From Dyadobacter sandarakinus (GTDB lineage: Bacteria > Bacteroidota > Bacteroidia > Cytophagales > Spirosomataceae): a stretch of DNA of 64,000 nt. The stretch spans positions 5,010,001 to 5,074,000 of the forward strand of contig NZ_CP056775.1 in the NCBI RefSeq assembly GCF_016894445.1, given 5' to 3'. Below, one piece after another: positions 45,397-54,988 of the stretch (position 1 is its first letter; every line of letters begins with the position of its first letter). The notes beneath the pieces are model-generated. The model had not been told where the DNA came from and did no database searches. It was given only the letters and a program-made list of their open reading frames with translations. The translations under genes and the position numbers were made by a program.

Positions 45397-46413
45397 ATGA
45401 AACCACAGAATAGAATAAATAATCCAGAGCATATTGACAGACTTTTAATCGACAAAAATTTAAAAGATGGAAAATTTGTTATTGTTCAATTCTCTGACGA
45501 ATTATATACCGACAAAATACTTGCCGAATTAAATGAACTTTGTCTAAATTATGACGGGAATTTCAGTGTTCGTTTTTATGGGCATTATCAATGGTCTTTT
45601 AATTGCAAGACACTTTTAAAATTACCAAACATAAAATCTCTTTGGCTTGACTGCCTATCGAAAGCCGATAACTTAGAAGTATTGACTGAATTGAAAAATT
45701 TAAGACGATTAAGCTTAGGCGTATTTGAGCTTAAAGAGACAGAAATTTTTCAAGCAAACAATCTTAAAAATTTAGAAAAGTTAATTATCTCTGATACAAG
45801 AACAAAGGCCCTGAATCTTCAATATTTGGAAAACTATAAACACTTAAATTATTTAATCATTTCCGGACATACTAAAAACATTGATGTTGTTGGAAAACTG
45901 TCAGAAATAGAATATTTAGGTTTAAATTCTATTTCAAGAATTAACTTAGACTTTGTAAACAAACTTAGAAGATTAAAATCACTAAATTTTGTTTTAGGCG
46001 GGCGTGAGAATTTAGATGAAATTGAAGAAAATGAAATTGAGAATCTCGAAATTATTCGAGTAAGAGCATTTAATAGCTTTAAGAATATTTCCAAATTTAA
46101 AAAATTAAAAACTCTTCGAATTGAAGATCAAATACAATTGAATGAACTTCAATTTGATACAGAAATTTCTACCTTGACAGACTTTAAGTTAATCAACTGC
46201 AAGACTTTTAAATCATTAACAGGACTCGAAAAATTAATCCGACTTAAGCAGTTGAGAATTTACAAGACAGATATAAAATTTGAAGAATTAATTAAACAGC
46301 ATTTGCCAAAGTCACTAGACATTCTTGCATTTTACACGGCAAAGACAAAAATTGACAAGGAGATTAAAGAAAAGCTTTTAAAGTTAGGATACAAAGATGG
46401 GCTCGATAGATAA
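45397..46413 (+). CDS. Leucine-rich-repeat protein, AT-rich cargo gene
   Basis: 338 aa, built of about ten repeats of 22-24 residues of the LxxLxxLxL type (LPNIKSLWLDCLSKADNLEVL, LKNLRRLSLG, LKNLEKLIISD). No signal peptide or membrane span, so probably cytosolic. Codon use is strikingly AT-rich (many AAA, AAT, TTA, ATT) compared with flanking genes, so it was likely acquired from a low-GC donor. A binding or immunity-type role is possible; no enzymatic domain is seen. Confidence 0.82.
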   Translation: MKPQNRINNPEHIDRLLIDKNLKDGKFVIVQFSDELYTDKILAELNELCLNYDGNFSVRFYGHYQWSFNCKTLLKLPNIKSLWLDCLSKADNLEVLTELKNLRRLSLGVFELKETEIFQANNLKNLEKLIISDTRTKALNLQYLENYKHLNYLIISGHTKNIDVVGKLSEIEYLGLNSISRINLDFVNKLRRLKSLNFVLGGRENLDEIEENEIENLEIIRVRAFNSFKNISKFKKLKTLRIEDQIQLNELQFDTEISTLTDFKLINCKTFKSLTGLEKLIRLKQLRIYKTDIKFEELIKQHLPKSLDILAFYTAKTKIDKEIKEKLLKLGYKDGLDR

Positions 46414-46844
46414 CTACGGTTTGATCTAACAAGTGTTTAATGAAGAAATGATAACACGCCAAGACAGTTGCGATAATTTTGGTTTAGTGCTCAACAGACT
46501 GTTTTATGGCTATACGAGGCTGTTTTCCTCTCAACCTTATAGAGGAAAATACAACCCGCTGCACTTGCTTACGGAACAATTAACCAGGACAAAACCCAGA
46601 AAACGCCATAGCGGTTTTACTAAACGGATTTTATGTTAAATGAGAAAACATAGAGCAAGGGGGTGATGGCCCGTTGGTTGAAATTCCTGGGAAAGTACAA
46701 GGAGAGCGGACTTTTGTAATTTGCTTTCGAGAGGGCGCTGCAAATATGTTCAACCTTGGTGGGTTATTCGATATGGCGATCCCTCTCATACGCTTCTCGC
46801 CCGATATGGTTGCGAGGTTTCAATGTGATTAAACGTCCGGTTAG
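46414..46844. other. Intergenic region without recognised gene
   Basis: A TTTTCCTCT/AGAGGAAAA hairpin (46523-46549) is present. A 68-codon frame at 46433 has no convincing protein character. Probably decayed sequence. Confidence 0.4.
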
Positions 46845-47030
46845 GTATGAAATCAGCAAGCAGCGTTACTTTATGGATTTTATCAATGGAAAGGCATATT
46901 TACAACCGCCGACGTAAACACACTGGGACTGGGTACATTCCCAATGAACTGTTTTTCGGGACCAATACGAAAGCATCATAATTAAAATTAATTTCATCCG
47001 TTTGCTGTCCAGTGAAACGGGAGTAGTTCA
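46845..47030 (+). mobile_element. IS3-family remnant (transposase C-terminus and right end)
   Basis: Frame 46886-46981 reads IYNRRRKHTGTGYIPNEL, which matches the end of IS3/IS150 transposase OrfB (YNxxRxHxxxGYxxP). Just upstream the other frame gives RYFMDFI, so it is frameshifted. At 47006-47030 the sequence TGTCCAGTG...GAGTAGTTCA looks like an IS150-type right inverted repeat. No left end is found nearby, so only a fragment remains. 47031-47222 shows nothing else. Confidence 0.5.
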
Positions 47031-47222
47031 GTGAACCATTAAGCGTCACTGCATAAGTTTACCTGTACCCTTGTCGTGTCAACCAGACTTATGCGCCTAT
47101 CAGTTTTTCTACAAAGCACCGTGGTAATAAGCCACACACTCAAATGCGTTGATTGTATGGTTTAACATTTTTTATGTTGGTTTGAAAAGGTCTGTGTGGT
47201 TGCTTGCGCCAAAAATCGAGCC

Positions 47223-47876
47223 ATGAACAACACTTTAAAATTCTTGTATTTAACTGCCATAAGCTTTACAGTGCTTTTTACACCTATCAAATCAGCTGCT
47301 GCGTTTTACTCCAAAGAAATATCAAGAGCTGATTCCACCAGTGGCGAAAGGATTAAGCATGTTAGATCGCCAAGTCCCCGGACCGCTGCCAAGTTGGCGG
47401 TTATTCCAGGCTTAGGTCAGGTTTACAATAGAGATTTCTGGAAGATTCCGATCGTCTACGGATCGTTGGGCGGAAGTTTGGTTGCTATCCATTTGAATTC
47501 AATCAAATATCAGGACTTTTTGAAAGCGTACTTAGGGTTCTACAATCTTGGTAATGGAAGCCTAAGCCAGGGGGTAACAGCCGATACGCGCATGCCTGTT
47601 GTGGTGCGGAATCTTTTCAATACCAAGAGTGTGGTGAAATTATACACGAGAGATCAGGTGGCGAGGCAAAAGGATGTGTGGCGAAGATACAGAAATGTTT
47701 CAGTTCTAATCTCAGGCATGATCTATTTGCTAAGTATCATTGAGGCCAATGTCGCCGCTCATCTTAAAGGCTTTGATGTTTCCGACGACCTATCTATTCA
47801 AATCCAACCCCAACCAGTCACACTGCCTGGGATGATGTCAGGCGCTAACATTCGAATTGTTCTTAGCTATAAGTAA
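47223..47876 (+). CDS. DUF5683 domain membrane protein
   Basis: 217 aa from ATG 47223; a GTG at 47196 would add nine residues before the signal peptide and is less likely. Signal peptide at residues 1-25, then the family motif AKLAVIPGLGQVYNRDFWKIPIVYGSLG, and hydrophobic segments at about 75-95 and 160-178. Function unknown; DUF5683 proteins are common in Bacteroidota envelopes. A chromosomal-type gene carried in the element. Confidence 0.85.
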   Translation: MNNTLKFLYLTAISFTVLFTPIKSAAAFYSKEISRADSTSGERIKHVRSPSPRTAAKLAVIPGLGQVYNRDFWKIPIVYGSLGGSLVAIHLNSIKYQDFLKAYLGFYNLGNGSLSQGVTADTRMPVVVRNLFNTKSVVKLYTRDQVARQKDVWRRYRNVSVLISGMIYLLSIIEANVAAHLKGFDVSDDLSIQIQPQPVTLPGMMSGANIRIVLSYK

Positions 47877-48042
47877 TCGGTTTCCTCGGGAGGAATATTA
47901 CGCGGCTGGCGAAGTTCTTGCTTTTGTGCAATGACAAGGGAGCTTTATAATTTCAAAGAGGATGAAATTTTGCTGACTGAATACCCGTTTTTAGTCTATC
48001 AGTTACAAACAGAAACTCTTGTCGATCCCTTATCATTTTAAA

Positions 48043-48456
48043 ATGAAATCATTTATCACTAAACACAGCCATTCACAAAAATGGGCATTAGCTGTATTAG
48101 GCTGCTTTGTTACCGGACTCTTATCATGCGAAGATTACAGAGAAGCCGAGCCCATCTTTACGGAGCAAGTCAAGGTTATAAACCTTAACAGGGATACTTT
48201 AATAGCGGTTTACAATGAGAAACTGGCAACTACTGCCAGAGTATCTTTTGTCGAAACTTTATCTGATACGGCATTAGTAAAAATTGCCTCAGATACAGTT
48301 TTTTCCAAGCCTCAAGCTACATTTCTGCTCCCGATCACAAATCCACCTCTCATGCTCATATCAGGCCTTTCAGGGGACTCTTTATTTATCAAGTATGAAC
48401 CCTATAAAAAGGTAATAACAGGCGATCTTACAATTGAAATTACTTTTCAAAGATAG
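48043..48456 (+). CDS. Small lipoprotein, unknown
   Basis: 137 aa from ATG 48043. N-terminal hydrophobic segment ends in a lipobox (VTGLLSCED), so it is probably a lipoprotein. The mature part is beta-rich with Thr/Val (VKIASDTVFSKPQATFLLPI, LTIEITFQR). No family recognised. Downstream of the DUF5683 gene in the same direction. Confidence 0.7.
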   Translation: MKSFITKHSHSQKWALAVLGCFVTGLLSCEDYREAEPIFTEQVKVINLNRDTLIAVYNEKLATTARVSFVETLSDTALVKIASDTVFSKPQATFLLPITNPPLMLISGLSGDSLFIKYEPYKKVITGDLTIEITFQR

Positions 48457-48474
48457 TACATGCCTAAGCTTTAA

Positions 48475-48726
48475 ATGATGAATGACTCGGGAAAACGTAA
48501 AAAAAGCCCTTACAGCCGTTCTTTTGAAAAGAGGGTTAAAGAGGCCAGATCCGATAAAGCAAAAGGGGAACTGATCACAGTTGATCCGGAGAATGTATGG
48601 GATAGCATCGAATCCGGATCCGAGCAGGATAACACAGAGATTAGCATAAAAAGGTACTTGGTTTCAGGACGATCGCATCTTTATCCGACAGCAGCAGGTG
48701 AAGAACGGAGAATGCCGCAGCAGTAG
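48475..48726 (+). CDS. Small antitoxin-like protein, unknown
   Basis: 83 aa, highly charged. The part SPYSRSFEKRVKEARSDKAKGELITVDPENVWDSI resembles small Bacteroidota antitoxins that end in a VDPxDVW-type segment. The C-terminus has no similarity. No toxin gene is next to it, so a toxin-antitoxin role is not supported by context. 18 bp after the lipoprotein gene. 48727-48958 shows no gene. Confidence 0.45.
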   Translation: MMNDSGKRKKSPYSRSFEKRVKEARSDKAKGELITVDPENVWDSIESGSEQDNTEISIKRYLVSGRSHLYPTAAGEERRMPQQ

Positions 48727-48958
48727 TTTCCTATGCATTAACTAGACGACCCAGCCCAAGGCACGACCTGCAAATGAAGAAGGCGCTCGCTGAAATCTTA
48801 ACGTAAAGACCTCGAGCCTCAGTAGAAAGGTCTATGGTGCCACATACCGACGCTGAATGAGTACAGAAAAACCACCGGATTATTTTAAGGATAAGATCGT
48901 ATAATGTTAGAATGCACCGACCTGAAGCTTATAAACAAAACATGTGTTGACTTAGCCT

Positions 48959-49891
48959 ATGAAAATTGCCCTGTTCTTCATATTGACACTTTTACTATTT
49001 AATCCATCTAGATACACGCTCAAAGACAAGAAAGGGAGCCGTCTTTCAGGGCCGTCGACCATATTGTGGAAAATCACCGGCAAAGAATCCAAACAGCCAT
49101 CCTACTTGTTGGGGACATTTCATTTGGCTGATGCCGATTGGCTGTATACATATCCTGAAATACAAAAGGCCATTGATGAAACCGAATTTATCTTAACAGA
49201 AGCATTCACAACAGATTCGACACCAGCATTTTCCATTCCGCGCAAAGATCAGTTAAAAGCCATACCACTACTGGACGAAGAACAATATGCGACGCTCGAT
49301 TCTTTTTTCATAGCTCGTGTCGGTGAAGGGATAAAAGGGAATCAAGACGCTGAAAATATGACTGTTGCTGAAATGAGAGGTGCAATTATTACCACTCTGA
49401 TTTCTGAGACAAAAGGTCCGAATGGAATCACCAATTTTATGGATTTAGACCTCTTTAAGTATTATCAGAAACTAGGCAGGAAAGGAGGTCGTCTGGATCG
49501 CGTTGCTCCTTCGGAATTTGACTCCGTTGCCATTGAACATGCAAGAGAATACCTTGCGCGGTCACTACGCTATATTGAAGGAAGTGATAAGTCTGATTGG
49601 AATATTTACCATCAGGACGGTATAGAAGATATCATTTCCCGCTATAAGGCCTTTGATCTTGATTACAAGTTGGATCAGCACGCAGATAAAATGGAGCTAT
49701 TATCTGATTTCGATTTTGTACCCGTCGAAGAGCGAAATAAAAATTGGATAAGCAAAATTACCTCCATGATCTCTACTCGACCAACTCTAATAGCTGTTGG
49801 TTTAGGCCACCTATATTACCGGACAGGTGTAATTTCCCTACTGCGCAAGGATGGCTATAAGGTTGAGCCGATCATACTCAGCAAAAAATGA
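48959..49891 (+). CDS. TraB/GumN family protein
   Basis: 310 aa with an N-terminal signal or membrane segment (MKIALFFILTLLLF). Diagnostic blocks: SYLLGTFHLADADWLY (GTxH motif), ETEFILTEAF, and the C-terminal PTLIAVGLGHLYYRTGVISLL. The family (Tiki/TraB superfamily) includes proteases and heme-uptake-like proteins with two conserved GxxH motifs; the activity of bacterial members is poorly known. Cargo of the element. Confidence 0.88.
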   Translation: MKIALFFILTLLLFNPSRYTLKDKKGSRLSGPSTILWKITGKESKQPSYLLGTFHLADADWLYTYPEIQKAIDETEFILTEAFTTDSTPAFSIPRKDQLKAIPLLDEEQYATLDSFFIARVGEGIKGNQDAENMTVAEMRGAIITTLISETKGPNGITNFMDLDLFKYYQKLGRKGGRLDRVAPSEFDSVAIEHAREYLARSLRYIEGSDKSDWNIYHQDGIEDIISRYKAFDLDYKLDQHADKMELLSDFDFVPVEERNKNWISKITSMISTRPTLIAVGLGHLYYRTGVISLLRKDGYKVEPIILSKK

Positions 49892-50264
49892 TAAGATATT
49901 TTCAAGAGCTGTGCGTATGCTCGCCAGAGTACAGAAGAACGACTGTATTTGTGAACCTTGCTGCCCCTGACCTGTCCTGAAAAGCGTTGACCGATTGCTT
50001 TTACCAGCTTTTAAAACAGCGGATTTGTTAGTAATTCGTTCTTCTTCATAGCAGCTATATTGAACTCGCAAAATAGCAATATATGTGGGATGCTTTTGGT
50101 TGCCTCTATCCAACGCGCAAATGTTAACGTTCAGGTAATTTAACCGGTACCGCCCTTACTTAAACCTATACATGAGCAGTATACGTTGATTTTCATTAAA
50201 GGTCAGACCATTTAGCTCATGTAGCATTGTGTTAATAATCAAAACTTGCCCATATGCAAGGCAA
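49892..50264. other. Intergenic region, 373 bp
   Basis: Between convergent TraB/GumN and MBL genes. No gene, RNA or strong terminator that I can support. Composition suggests decayed insertion sequence. Confidence 0.35.
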
Positions 50265-51023
50265 TTAGAACAGTTTTTCGCCGTCGTTGGGCGCCCAGGC
50301 GCGGCCTGAAAATCTATTGGAAACGAGTGCTGCGCGCACATCACTTCGAGACTCTGGAACATGGTTCAAGCTTTCCAGGTGTACGATATATACATTTGCG
50401 GCTGGCGCATGACGACACACGGTCAAAATATCGGAGATATCCATAATGATAGGTGTTCCGGTAGTGAAACGGGCACCACCCCCGTTCAATACAATGTGGG
50501 TCGGATTATTGTCGGCAATTGCAGCGCCAACTTCGTCGCACCAGATGGTGTCGCCTGCAATGTAAAGCCGGTAGGCCTCATGAGCTATTACATAACCAGA
50601 CACTGACCCGAGCATTTTTTCGATTTCTCCTGTCCCGTGATGGCCATCCGTGCGCTTTATCTGTAACTCGTCGATTGTTACTTGGTCATCAATAGCAACT
50701 ACGCTGGTAAAGCCTTGCTCGCGGACTATGTTGGCATACTCCGGCGGAGTATATAGCGTGATATCTTTCGGTAGAAGCTCACGAGCCCTTTCATCCCAAT
50801 GATCGTTATGCAAATGCGTTAGTAGTACGGCGTCAGTCCGGCTGATAAGATCCTGGAGCTCTAATTCGGAGACAGGCAAGTCCACGATCGGATTGCGGAC
50901 AGGGTTGGCAGAGTTTGGAATGGGATCATAAGCCTCTTTTTGGGCCAGCATCGGGTCGATTAGAAAGATTTTGCCATGAACATCAAGGACCAGGGAGGCA
51001 TTTCTTAAAAGCTGCAGTTTCAT
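50265..51023 (-). CDS. MBL-fold metallo-hydrolase
   Basis: 252 aa, UlaG/YcbL-like beta-lactamase fold. The metal site THLHNDHWD gives His70, His72, Asp74 and His75; further ligands are in DGHHGTGE and the later YIAGDTIW. No signal peptide, so cytosolic. Likely hydrolyses an ester or lactone; substrate unknown. It is divergent from an HxlR regulator with a 96-bp shared promoter region, suggesting regulation by it. Confidence 0.9.
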   Translation of the reverse strand: MKLQLLRNASLVLDVHGKIFLIDPMLAQKEAYDPIPNSANPVRNPIVDLPVSELELQDLISRTDAVLLTHLHNDHWDERARELLPKDITLYTPPEYANIVREQGFTSVVAIDDQVTIDELQIKRTDGHHGTGEIEKMLGSVSGYVIAHEAYRLYIAGDTIWCDEVGAAIADNNPTHIVLNGGGARFTTGTPIIMDISDILTVCRHAPAANVYIVHLESLNHVPESRSDVRAALVSNRFSGRAWAPNDGEKLF

Positions 51024-51119
51024 TGGATATGATTTAACTTTGACCCTTCAAAGTTTGACTTTATTTGCCGTATCTTTTTGAAATTAACTTTTTTGTAACC
51101 TGTTCCCCTTTTGGTAACT

Positions 51120-51473
51120 ATGGATATGAAACAATTCAGACATTGTGGCCTCAATGTCGCGCTAGGCATGTTATCTGGTAAATGGAAACCAATTATTTTA
51201 TTTTATCTCTTCCATAACGAACAGATGCGCTTCACAGAATTATGGCGCGTCATACCAAAAGTGACAAAAAAAGTGCTGCTAGATCAGCTACGGGATCTGG
51301 AAATTAACCAGTTAATTGTGCGCGAGGAAAGAAATACTTTTCCTCCCGAAGTCTACTACGCCCTGTCTGAACGCGGCAAGACACTAGGCCCGGCCCTGGC
51401 GACCCTTGAAAGTTGGGCAAACGAATATGCCCCGACTGAGGTAGCAGCGCAGCGCCAGCAGAGTATGCGGTAA
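51120..51473 (+). CDS. HxlR-family transcriptional regulator
   Basis: 117 aa from ATG 51120; a TTG at 51111 or ATG at 51126 are alternatives. Winged helix with the conserved Cys near the start (FRHCGLNVALGMLSGKWKPIIL) and MRFTELWRVIPKVTKKVLLDQLRDLE plus YALSERGKTLGPAL. HxlR proteins sense reactive aldehydes, quinones or disulfide stress. Divergent from the MBL hydrolase gene. Confidence 0.92.
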   Translation: MDMKQFRHCGLNVALGMLSGKWKPIILFYLFHNEQMRFTELWRVIPKVTKKVLLDQLRDLEINQLIVREERNTFPPEVYYALSERGKTLGPALATLESWANEYAPTEVAAQRQQSMR

Positions 51474-51572
51474 TACACTAGCGTAAGTAATTTTGAAAAA
51501 GGCGGCCTCATTAACTTCGATTTAGTACATATGATAACGTCCTTTATCACATGTTAAAAGTGAGTAATTATT

Positions 51573-51905
51573 ATGAACGAGCTGACTGTTAAAATTTCTT
51601 CCTTACCTGTGCCGGCTTTGGTGGCCAGTGCTGGCGACCGGGCAAAGAAGCGCTTCCTGGAATTCTTTGCGGCCACGATCCGGAACCCAAATACCCGCAG
51701 GTATTATGGTCGGGCAGCCGCTGATTTTATAATGTACTGCGAACAGCTTGGCGTTAGCTCCATTGACCACGTGATGCCGCTGCATGTGGCCGCCTGGGTT
51801 GAAATGCTTTGCCACTCGGTTTCTTCCCCTACTGTTAAATTACGGTTGGCAGCCGTGCGGCATTTGCTGGATTAGTTGGTGATTAGCCAGATCGTACCAC
51901 CCATC
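51573..51905 (+). pseudogene. Tyrosine recombinase cut by a nonsense codon
   Basis: 100 aa of an N-terminal SAM-like core-binding domain (FLEFFAATIRNPNTRRYYGRA, VAAWVEMLCHS, VKLRLAAVRHLLD). At 51873 a TAG stands where the family has Trp, and the frame after it still reads LVISQIVP, as expected of HLLDWLVxxQIVPxNPA. It then decays with no catalytic domain. A single base change (TGG to TAG) explains the stop. Remnant of another mobile element. Confidence 0.75.
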
Positions 51906-52058
51906 TAGCATCATCAATTAAAGGCCGCTCCTACTAGGTCTAGGTGAGTAAGACCCTATTTTCTATATAGATGAAAGCACGTAAGATCTTGAATGCTACC
52001 TCCTGCAAGCAGGTTGTCAAACATACATGAGCTTTCAAGCGCCATTCAGATCATCAGT

Positions 52059-54467
52059 CTATTCACTACGCAAGCTTTTCACTGGATTTAGCAGTGCTGC
52101 CTTAATAGCCTGGAAGCTGACAGTGGTAAGGGCGATTGCAAGCGTTCCTATGCTTGTAAGCGCAAATATCCACCAGGAAACTTGTGTATGGTAACTATAT
52201 TTTTCCAACCAGCGATCCATTATCAACCATGCGGCGGGTGTTGCCAATAGACAAGACAGTATTATCAGAACCACAAAATCAGCGCATAGCAGCCGCCATA
52301 TGCTGATGACGGATGCTCCTAGCACTTTTCTGATACCGACCTCTTTCGTTCGTTGTTCTGCCATAAAAGATGCCATTCCAAAAAGTCCAAGACAACTAAT
52401 GAAGATCGCCAAGCCCGTAAATACTGCCGCCAAGCTACTGATCTTTTCCTCTGAGGCAAACTTGGCTGCATAGTCCTGATCAACAAACTTATAATTGAAG
52501 GGTGAATCAGGACTATGCTTTTTGAAAACAGTTTCCAATTGTCCTAAGGCTTGGCTGGTACGCGTTGAAGGGTTAAGCCGCACTGTTATGAACCGCCCTC
52601 CCTTCGGGTGGATGAAGAAAATGGATTTTCGAACTGGCTCATAAGGCGATTCCATCACCATATCTTCAATCACTCCGATGATCTTAAATGACCGTCCATC
52701 CCAGGTTACAGTTTCACCGATAGCATCATTTAAGTCCTTTTTCCCTAAACCCATGAATTGGGCGGCCGCCTTGTTGATTACAAACCCAGCAGAATCCGTG
52801 GCAAAAGCCTTGTTAAAATCCCGGCCAGCTACAAAATCCCATCCGACTGTTTTGCCAAAATCATGGGATATCCCAATGGTTGCAAACTCAGATTGCAATC
52901 CTGGGTCTTTGGCTTTCCAATTGAAACCTACATTGGCAGAAAATACTTCTGTGAGCGGAGCTGCCGATTCTGCCATCGATGTTACAGTGCCCATTTTCAA
53001 CAGATCATCCAACACAGCGTCAAAGTGCGTATGAACACCTTCGTTAGTGACCAGCATGGTGACTAAGCCTTGCCTGTTATATCCGGTGGCCCGATCTTTG
53101 GCGTGCAGGATCTGCTTGTAAACAACGACAGTGCCGATGATAAGTGTAATGGAGACCGTGAACTGTATGACCAGCAGCACTTTTCGTGGAAGTGCCGCAC
53201 GCAGGCCTGAAGAAACCCATCTACCTTTCAATGCTTTAATCGGCTGGAAAGAGGACAAATAAAATGCTGGATAACTGCCTGCAATAAAGCCGGTCAGCAG
53301 GGTAAATAGCAGCCCCCAACCCCAGAAAACAGGGCTCAGCCAGGGAAAGCTCATTTTCTTTTCAGCAATCTCATTGAATGTGGGCAGTAGAAGCCATGTC
53401 AGGACCAGCGAGATTAGAAATGCCGGGAAGACAACCAGGAACGACTCACTAAAAAACTGGCTTACCAGCTGCATCCGCACCGAGCCTATGGCTTTTCTTA
53501 TTCCTACTTCCCGGGCCCGTTTCTGCGACCGCGCAGTACTCAGGTTCATGAAATTGATACAAGCCAATAGCAGTACAAATATGCCAATAGTCCCAAATAA
53601 CCAGACATAATCAATCCTACCGGTTGTGTTTTGTCCGTTGAGCCATTCAGAATATAGATGCCAGCGACTCATAGGCACCAATATAATTTGGGGCTTGAAT
53701 TTCCGTCCTGCTTCATCCACTTTGCGCAGTTTCAGGTCCCTGATCTTTGTGGAAAGCATGTCCGAATCCCTGTTCTTGGAAAGCTGTACAAAAATCTGAA
53801 ATGAACTGCTTTCCCAATCTCTGTTTTTAACGGCTTCTTTTACCCAATCCGTAGATGCGGTATACAAATCGAACGGGGCGATAAAACCGAGCTCGTGAAA
53901 TTCAGAGTTGTAAGGAATGTCTTTGTAAACGCCAACTACTTTAACATCAAGATCATCATTGATTTTGATCATTTTGTCCACAGGATCAGCATTCCTAAAG
54001 ATTGCTTTGGCTACGGATTCGGATAGCAGGACTGTGGCTGGATCTTTTAAGCCCAATGCGCTTCCACTAAGCAATTGTAAGGAGAGCATTTCGGCGGCAC
54101 CAAAAGACATGAAGTTGCCTGGCCTTGTAAAGCTCGACGTTTTGTAGGTAAGTGTATATTGTTGTAGCCATGAAGTAATTACCACACGGTCAAAGTCTTT
54201 GCCAAAGTCGGTTTGCAGCGATTCAAAAAGTGGGGCTGGGACGTTATCTCCCGTATTTAACTGACCATCTAAGGTCTGCTGCTGCATGATGCGAGCAATA
54301 TGCTTGTAGTGGGTGTGGTATTTATTGAAAGAAAGCTCATCATAAATCCATAGACCTATTAGCATGGCTATTGTCATACCCATTGCAAGCCCACCAATGT
54401 TAATGGCAGAATAGGACTTATTGCCAATCAGATTACGCCAGGCAATTTTGAGATAGTTTTTGATCAT
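52059..54467 (-). CDS. ABC-transporter permease of the MacB/FtsX type
   Basis: 802 aa from ATG 54467; the frame starts at 54500 but MIKNYLKIAWRNLIGNKSYSAINIGGLAMGM is the usual start. Two MacB-PCD/FtsX units: a membrane helix, a large periplasmic domain, three helices (GIFVLLLACINFMNLSTARSQKRAREVGIRKA), then the same again, ending AIKAALLNPVKSLRSE. No ATPase gene is adjacent, as is common for Bacteroidota members of this family. Possibly exports a peptide or lipid. It is the last gene of the element. Confidence 0.92.
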   Translation of the reverse strand: MIKNYLKIAWRNLIGNKSYSAINIGGLAMGMTIAMLIGLWIYDELSFNKYHTHYKHIARIMQQQTLDGQLNTGDNVPAPLFESLQTDFGKDFDRVVITSWLQQYTLTYKTSSFTRPGNFMSFGAAEMLSLQLLSGSALGLKDPATVLLSESVAKAIFRNADPVDKMIKINDDLDVKVVGVYKDIPYNSEFHELGFIAPFDLYTASTDWVKEAVKNRDWESSSFQIFVQLSKNRDSDMLSTKIRDLKLRKVDEAGRKFKPQIILVPMSRWHLYSEWLNGQNTTGRIDYVWLFGTIGIFVLLLACINFMNLSTARSQKRAREVGIRKAIGSVRMQLVSQFFSESFLVVFPAFLISLVLTWLLLPTFNEIAEKKMSFPWLSPVFWGWGLLFTLLTGFIAGSYPAFYLSSFQPIKALKGRWVSSGLRAALPRKVLLVIQFTVSITLIIGTVVVYKQILHAKDRATGYNRQGLVTMLVTNEGVHTHFDAVLDDLLKMGTVTSMAESAAPLTEVFSANVGFNWKAKDPGLQSEFATIGISHDFGKTVGWDFVAGRDFNKAFATDSAGFVINKAAAQFMGLGKKDLNDAIGETVTWDGRSFKIIGVIEDMVMESPYEPVRKSIFFIHPKGGRFITVRLNPSTRTSQALGQLETVFKKHSPDSPFNYKFVDQDYAAKFASEEKISSLAAVFTGLAIFISCLGLFGMASFMAEQRTKEVGIRKVLGASVISIWRLLCADFVVLIILSCLLATPAAWLIMDRWLEKYSYHTQVSWWIFALTSIGTLAIALTTVSFQAIKAALLNPVKSLRSE

Positions 54468-54710
54468 GGGAGCAGTCGGTTTCTCATAAAAGAGTCTCAT
54501 GAGAATCCCTTACTTGTGCTTAGTACAATAAGGTTACAAGTAAGCGCCGATTAACTTTGTTAAGCCAAAACGGGTTTCTTAGGTCAATGCTGTGTATGTA
54601 ACACGCAAACGATTATTAAAGAGTGAAACTAAAATTATGGTATTGGAAGAACAGGTAATCAATAAGTCTGGCGCTGCGATGATTGTGAACTTGCTGAATT
54701 AACTAGGCTT

Positions 54711-54742
54711 GTCCACAAGCATACGTGCGTTTGCTTGTGGAC
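54711..54742. repeat. Inverted repeat near the element's right end
   Basis: GTCCACAAGCA pairs perfectly with TGCTTGTGGAC, loop TACGTGCGTT. It lies in a 590-bp gene-free stretch before attR. Could be a regulatory or recombination site; nothing more is seen in 54501-54988. Confidence 0.45.
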
Positions 54743-54988
54743 GCCTGAAGTCAATAGGAAAGTACAGATTAATGTGTACTGCTCCGCGCTAACTGAACCC
54801 AAATCTTTGTCCAAATGATATACAGGCACGTTTCTGGTCAAGCTTGAAATTACACTTTAACGACCGTATAATCGAACACTGGTCGAGCTAGTCGATCAAA
54901 GATTTTGATGCCTTTTATGGAAGTCGAAGTCTTAAATTAGGCGCGATAAGTACGACGACAACAAGAAAAACTCGATGAACCTGAGAAA

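Noticed and set aside
46433-46639. 68-codon frame after the LRR gene
   Set aside because: No convincing protein features, contains a terminator-like hairpin, and lies in decayed sequence.
49838-50113. 91-codon minus-strand frame between TraB/GumN and MBL genes
   Set aside because: Overlaps the end of the TraB/GumN gene and resembles no family; probably random.
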